Shown here in pieces: positions 62,624-64,000 of a stretch of 64,000 nucleotides of DNA. The notes beneath the pieces are model-generated. The model ran no database searches. It was not told where the DNA came from and saw only the letters and a program-made list of their open reading frames with translations. This DNA comes from Acidiphilium sp. C61 (GTDB taxonomy: Bacteria; Pseudomonadota; Alphaproteobacteria; Acetobacterales; Acetobacteraceae), in assembly GCF_902712915.1 (NCBI RefSeq), contig NZ_CACTIA010000004.1, forward strand, positions 186,001 to 250,000, in the 5' to 3' direction. Made by a program: the position numbers and the translations under genes. Numbering within the stretch: the stretch's first letter is position 1; every line of letters begins with the position of its first letter.

Positions 62624-63464
62624 TCCGCAGGAGATCTACCGCCTCGCCTCGTCCATCGGCTGCCCCCGGCACGTGCCGCGGTTCTCGGCATGCCGCTACG
62701 ACGGCGGCGAGCCTTGCGAGTGCCGTCTCATCATCGAGGCGGCCGAGAGTTCAAACCGGCGCCCCGGCGCCCCCGCAGGAGAGCATTTCATGCCCGATCC
62801 GAATTCCGTTACTCACCAACAGGTCATCGCCATGATGGACCTGCAGGACCAGATGAACCGTGTCGTGGACGAGAACTGGATCGAGCTACGCCGGCCCTGG
62901 TACCGGGCGGCCTGGATCGAGGCCGGCGAGCTGATGGGGCACCTGAAGGTCTGGAAATGGTGGGGTAATCCTCACCCCGACTACGAGCAGGCCGAGATCG
63001 AGGTCGTCGACATCCTGCACTTCATGATCTCCAGCGCGATCGAGAGAGAAGGTGGTCTGGAAGTCGCGCAGCGCTCTGACATCGTATCCAGCCTGGTCCT
63101 GCCGAATGAGGCAGCGCCAGACACCCACGATGTCGTGTTGAATTCGGTAGAAACTTTCGTGAAGGCCGTGCTGCTCGATGAGTGCGCCTCGCCGCGCGTG
63201 CTGGCCACCTTCGTTGACATGGCATCCCGTATCGGCGTCTCGCAGGGTAGGGCCTACCGGCTCTATGTCGGCAAGAACGTCCTGAACGTGTTCCGCCAAA
63301 AGAATGGCTACAAGACCGGCAGTTACGTGAAGATCTGGGACGGGCGAGAGGACAATGAGCATCTCGCCGAGATTCTGTCCGGCATCGATCTCGCACGGCC
63401 GGACGCCGCCGAGACCATCATGCGTGGGCTCGGCGACCGTTACCGCGCGATCGTGGCCGCTTGA
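62613..63464 (+). CDS. dUTPase-like all-alpha NTP pyrophosphatase
   Basis: The C-terminal 225 residues (from MPDPNSVTHQQVIAMMDLQDQMN, ATG 62790, with AGGAGA before it) look like the dimeric all-alpha dUTPase family: Glu-rich metal helices WIEAGELMGHLKVWKWW and EQAEIEVVDILHFMISSA. From GTG 62613 the frame is open and adds 59 residues with a Cys/His cluster (CPRH, CRY, CEC), possibly zinc-binding. I give the longer form because it overlaps the previous gene by 11 bp, but the ATG at 62790 is an equally good start. Confidence 0.7.
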   Translation: MAADPQEIYRLASSIGCPRHVPRFSACRYDGGEPCECRLIIEAAESSNRRPGAPAGEHFMPDPNSVTHQQVIAMMDLQDQMNRVVDENWIELRRPWYRAAWIEAGELMGHLKVWKWWGNPHPDYEQAEIEVVDILHFMISSAIEREGGLEVAQRSDIVSSLVLPNEAAPDTHDVVLNSVETFVKAVLLDECASPRVLATFVDMASRIGVSQGRAYRLYVGKNVLNVFRQKNGYKTGSYVKIWDGREDNEHLAEILSGIDLARPDAAETIMRGLGDRYRAIVAA

Positions 63465-63582
63465 GCAGGAGAAGCCATGCTGCCGGATCGCCCGGCAGTA
63501 TGGCTGACCCGAAGGATCACACCTGGCTTAGAGTGACGCCCGGCCGAGCAGTTGAGATGGAGGGCGAAAGCCCGGTTCGGCC

Positions 63583-63762
63583 TTAGCGATCAGCCGCTGC
63601 CATCATCACCACGGCTTGCGGGCTGTTCGGGCTGACCGAAACTCGGCCACCCCCCGATGTCGCCGCGTTAACCAGAAGGCTACTGAAAAGGACCAGAATG
63701 AAGCTGCTGAGGGCGATTGAGCCGATCAGGCGGTCCTGGGGGGCGGTGGCGTGATTGGGCAT
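63583..63762 (-). CDS. Small 59-aa membrane protein
   Basis: ATG 63760-63762 has a perfect ribosome-binding site (AGGAGG five bases before). The product MPNHATAPQDRLIGSIALSS... has one hydrophobic segment (about residues 14-32) and a Gly/Ser-rich rest. It is shorter than most gene finders accept. Function unknown. Confidence 0.55.
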   Translation of the reverse strand: MPNHATAPQDRLIGSIALSSFILVLFSSLLVNAATSGGGRVSVSPNSPQAVVMMAAADR

Positions 63763-64000
63763 GGCAACCTCCTGTCTCGCAAGACCGATTTACAAAATTA
63801 AATGACAAAATTCAATTAAATTCTTTGGGCTCAAATCAGGAGGGGCGGACATTGGAAGACTTGCATGAGCCACCTTGATCAAGAGCAATTCAAGGGCCGA
63901 TTTCATCCATCTATCCCGCGGATTTGGCTTCAAAGGAGCGAATAATACTTGATCCGATATGCCGAAAAAAATATTCTAGGCACATATGAAACAGGTGCCG
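63763..64000. other. Window end, no gene seen
   Basis: AT-richer DNA with no credible frame; probably the promoter region of the 59-aa gene and of whatever follows. Likewise 63465-63582, between the dUTPase-like gene and the small membrane gene, holds nothing recognised. Confidence 0.5.

Overview
The window is high-GC alphaproteobacterial DNA. It reads as part of a large plasmid or integrated plasmid from an acetic-acid-bacterium relative (Acetobacteraceae, Acidiphilium-like). I infer this from codon use, a replicase-type plasmid Rep protein, many insertion sequences, and plasmid-style extra copies of housekeeping recombination genes (ruvAB, recA). The taxonomy is an inference and no database was searched.

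Region 1 (1-9.7 kb): a complete type I-E CRISPR-Cas locus on the + strand, apart from the N-terminus of Cas3, which lies outside the window. The order is cas3, an unusual intergenic unit, cse1, cse2, cas7, cas5, cas6e, cas1, cas2, leader, and an array of 19 repeats and 18 spacers with an exact 61-nt period. The cas3-cse1 gap holds two degenerate CRISPR repeats, also 61 nt apart, around a 32-nt pseudo-spacer. The first 11 nt of that pseudo-spacer match a site at the cas3 stop codon next to an AAC trinucleotide. This is the architecture of a CRISPR-derived guide that directs Cascade at a local promoter (CreTA-like or cas-autorepressor-like). It is the most interesting item in the window.

Region 2 (9.7-17.2 kb): behind the array is a duplicated ~450-550 bp segment. 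One copy is decayed and abuts the array. The other is intact and sits beside a solitary, divergent I-E repeat. Between the copies is an unrecognised 214-aa gene. About 26 imperfect 36-bp tandem repeats follow, then a three-gene minus-strand operon ending in the plasmid Rep protein.

Region 3 (17.3-36 kb): accessory and heavily rearranged. An IS607-type tnpA-tnpB pair lies directly upstream of ruvAB. Next come a broken and an intact copy of an Xre/MbcA/ParS-type antitoxin flanking thiolase, OsmC, VOC and a broken dihydrolipoamide dehydrogenase, then three AT-rich patches, YceI with cytochrome b561, a PAS-GGDEF protein, broken LysE and DMT exporters, a serine resolvase with a candidate res site, an NAD(P)-binding protein and a PadR regulator.

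Region 4 (36.1-42 kb): an intact IS1182-family element has cut off the end of a P-loop kinase gene. GNAT, VOC, PPOX and MocR regulator genes follow.

Region 5 (42-64 kb): a GC-rich plasmid backbone of mostly unrecognised genes. It includes paired metallophosphoesterases, a DUF4031 protein, a membrane Mrr-like nuclease, an AbiE-type toxin-antitoxin pair in reversed order, a Fic protein, a C39-like peptidase, a nucleoside 2-deoxyribosyltransferase, an AAA+ ATPase downstream of a consensus alphaproteobacterial LexA box, an 874-aa protein with an internal sigma-region-4-like helix-turn-helix, and recA in an operon with a dUTPase-like protein. Together with ruvAB this suggests that the replicon carries its own DNA-repair and nucleotide-pool functions, part of it probably under SOS control.
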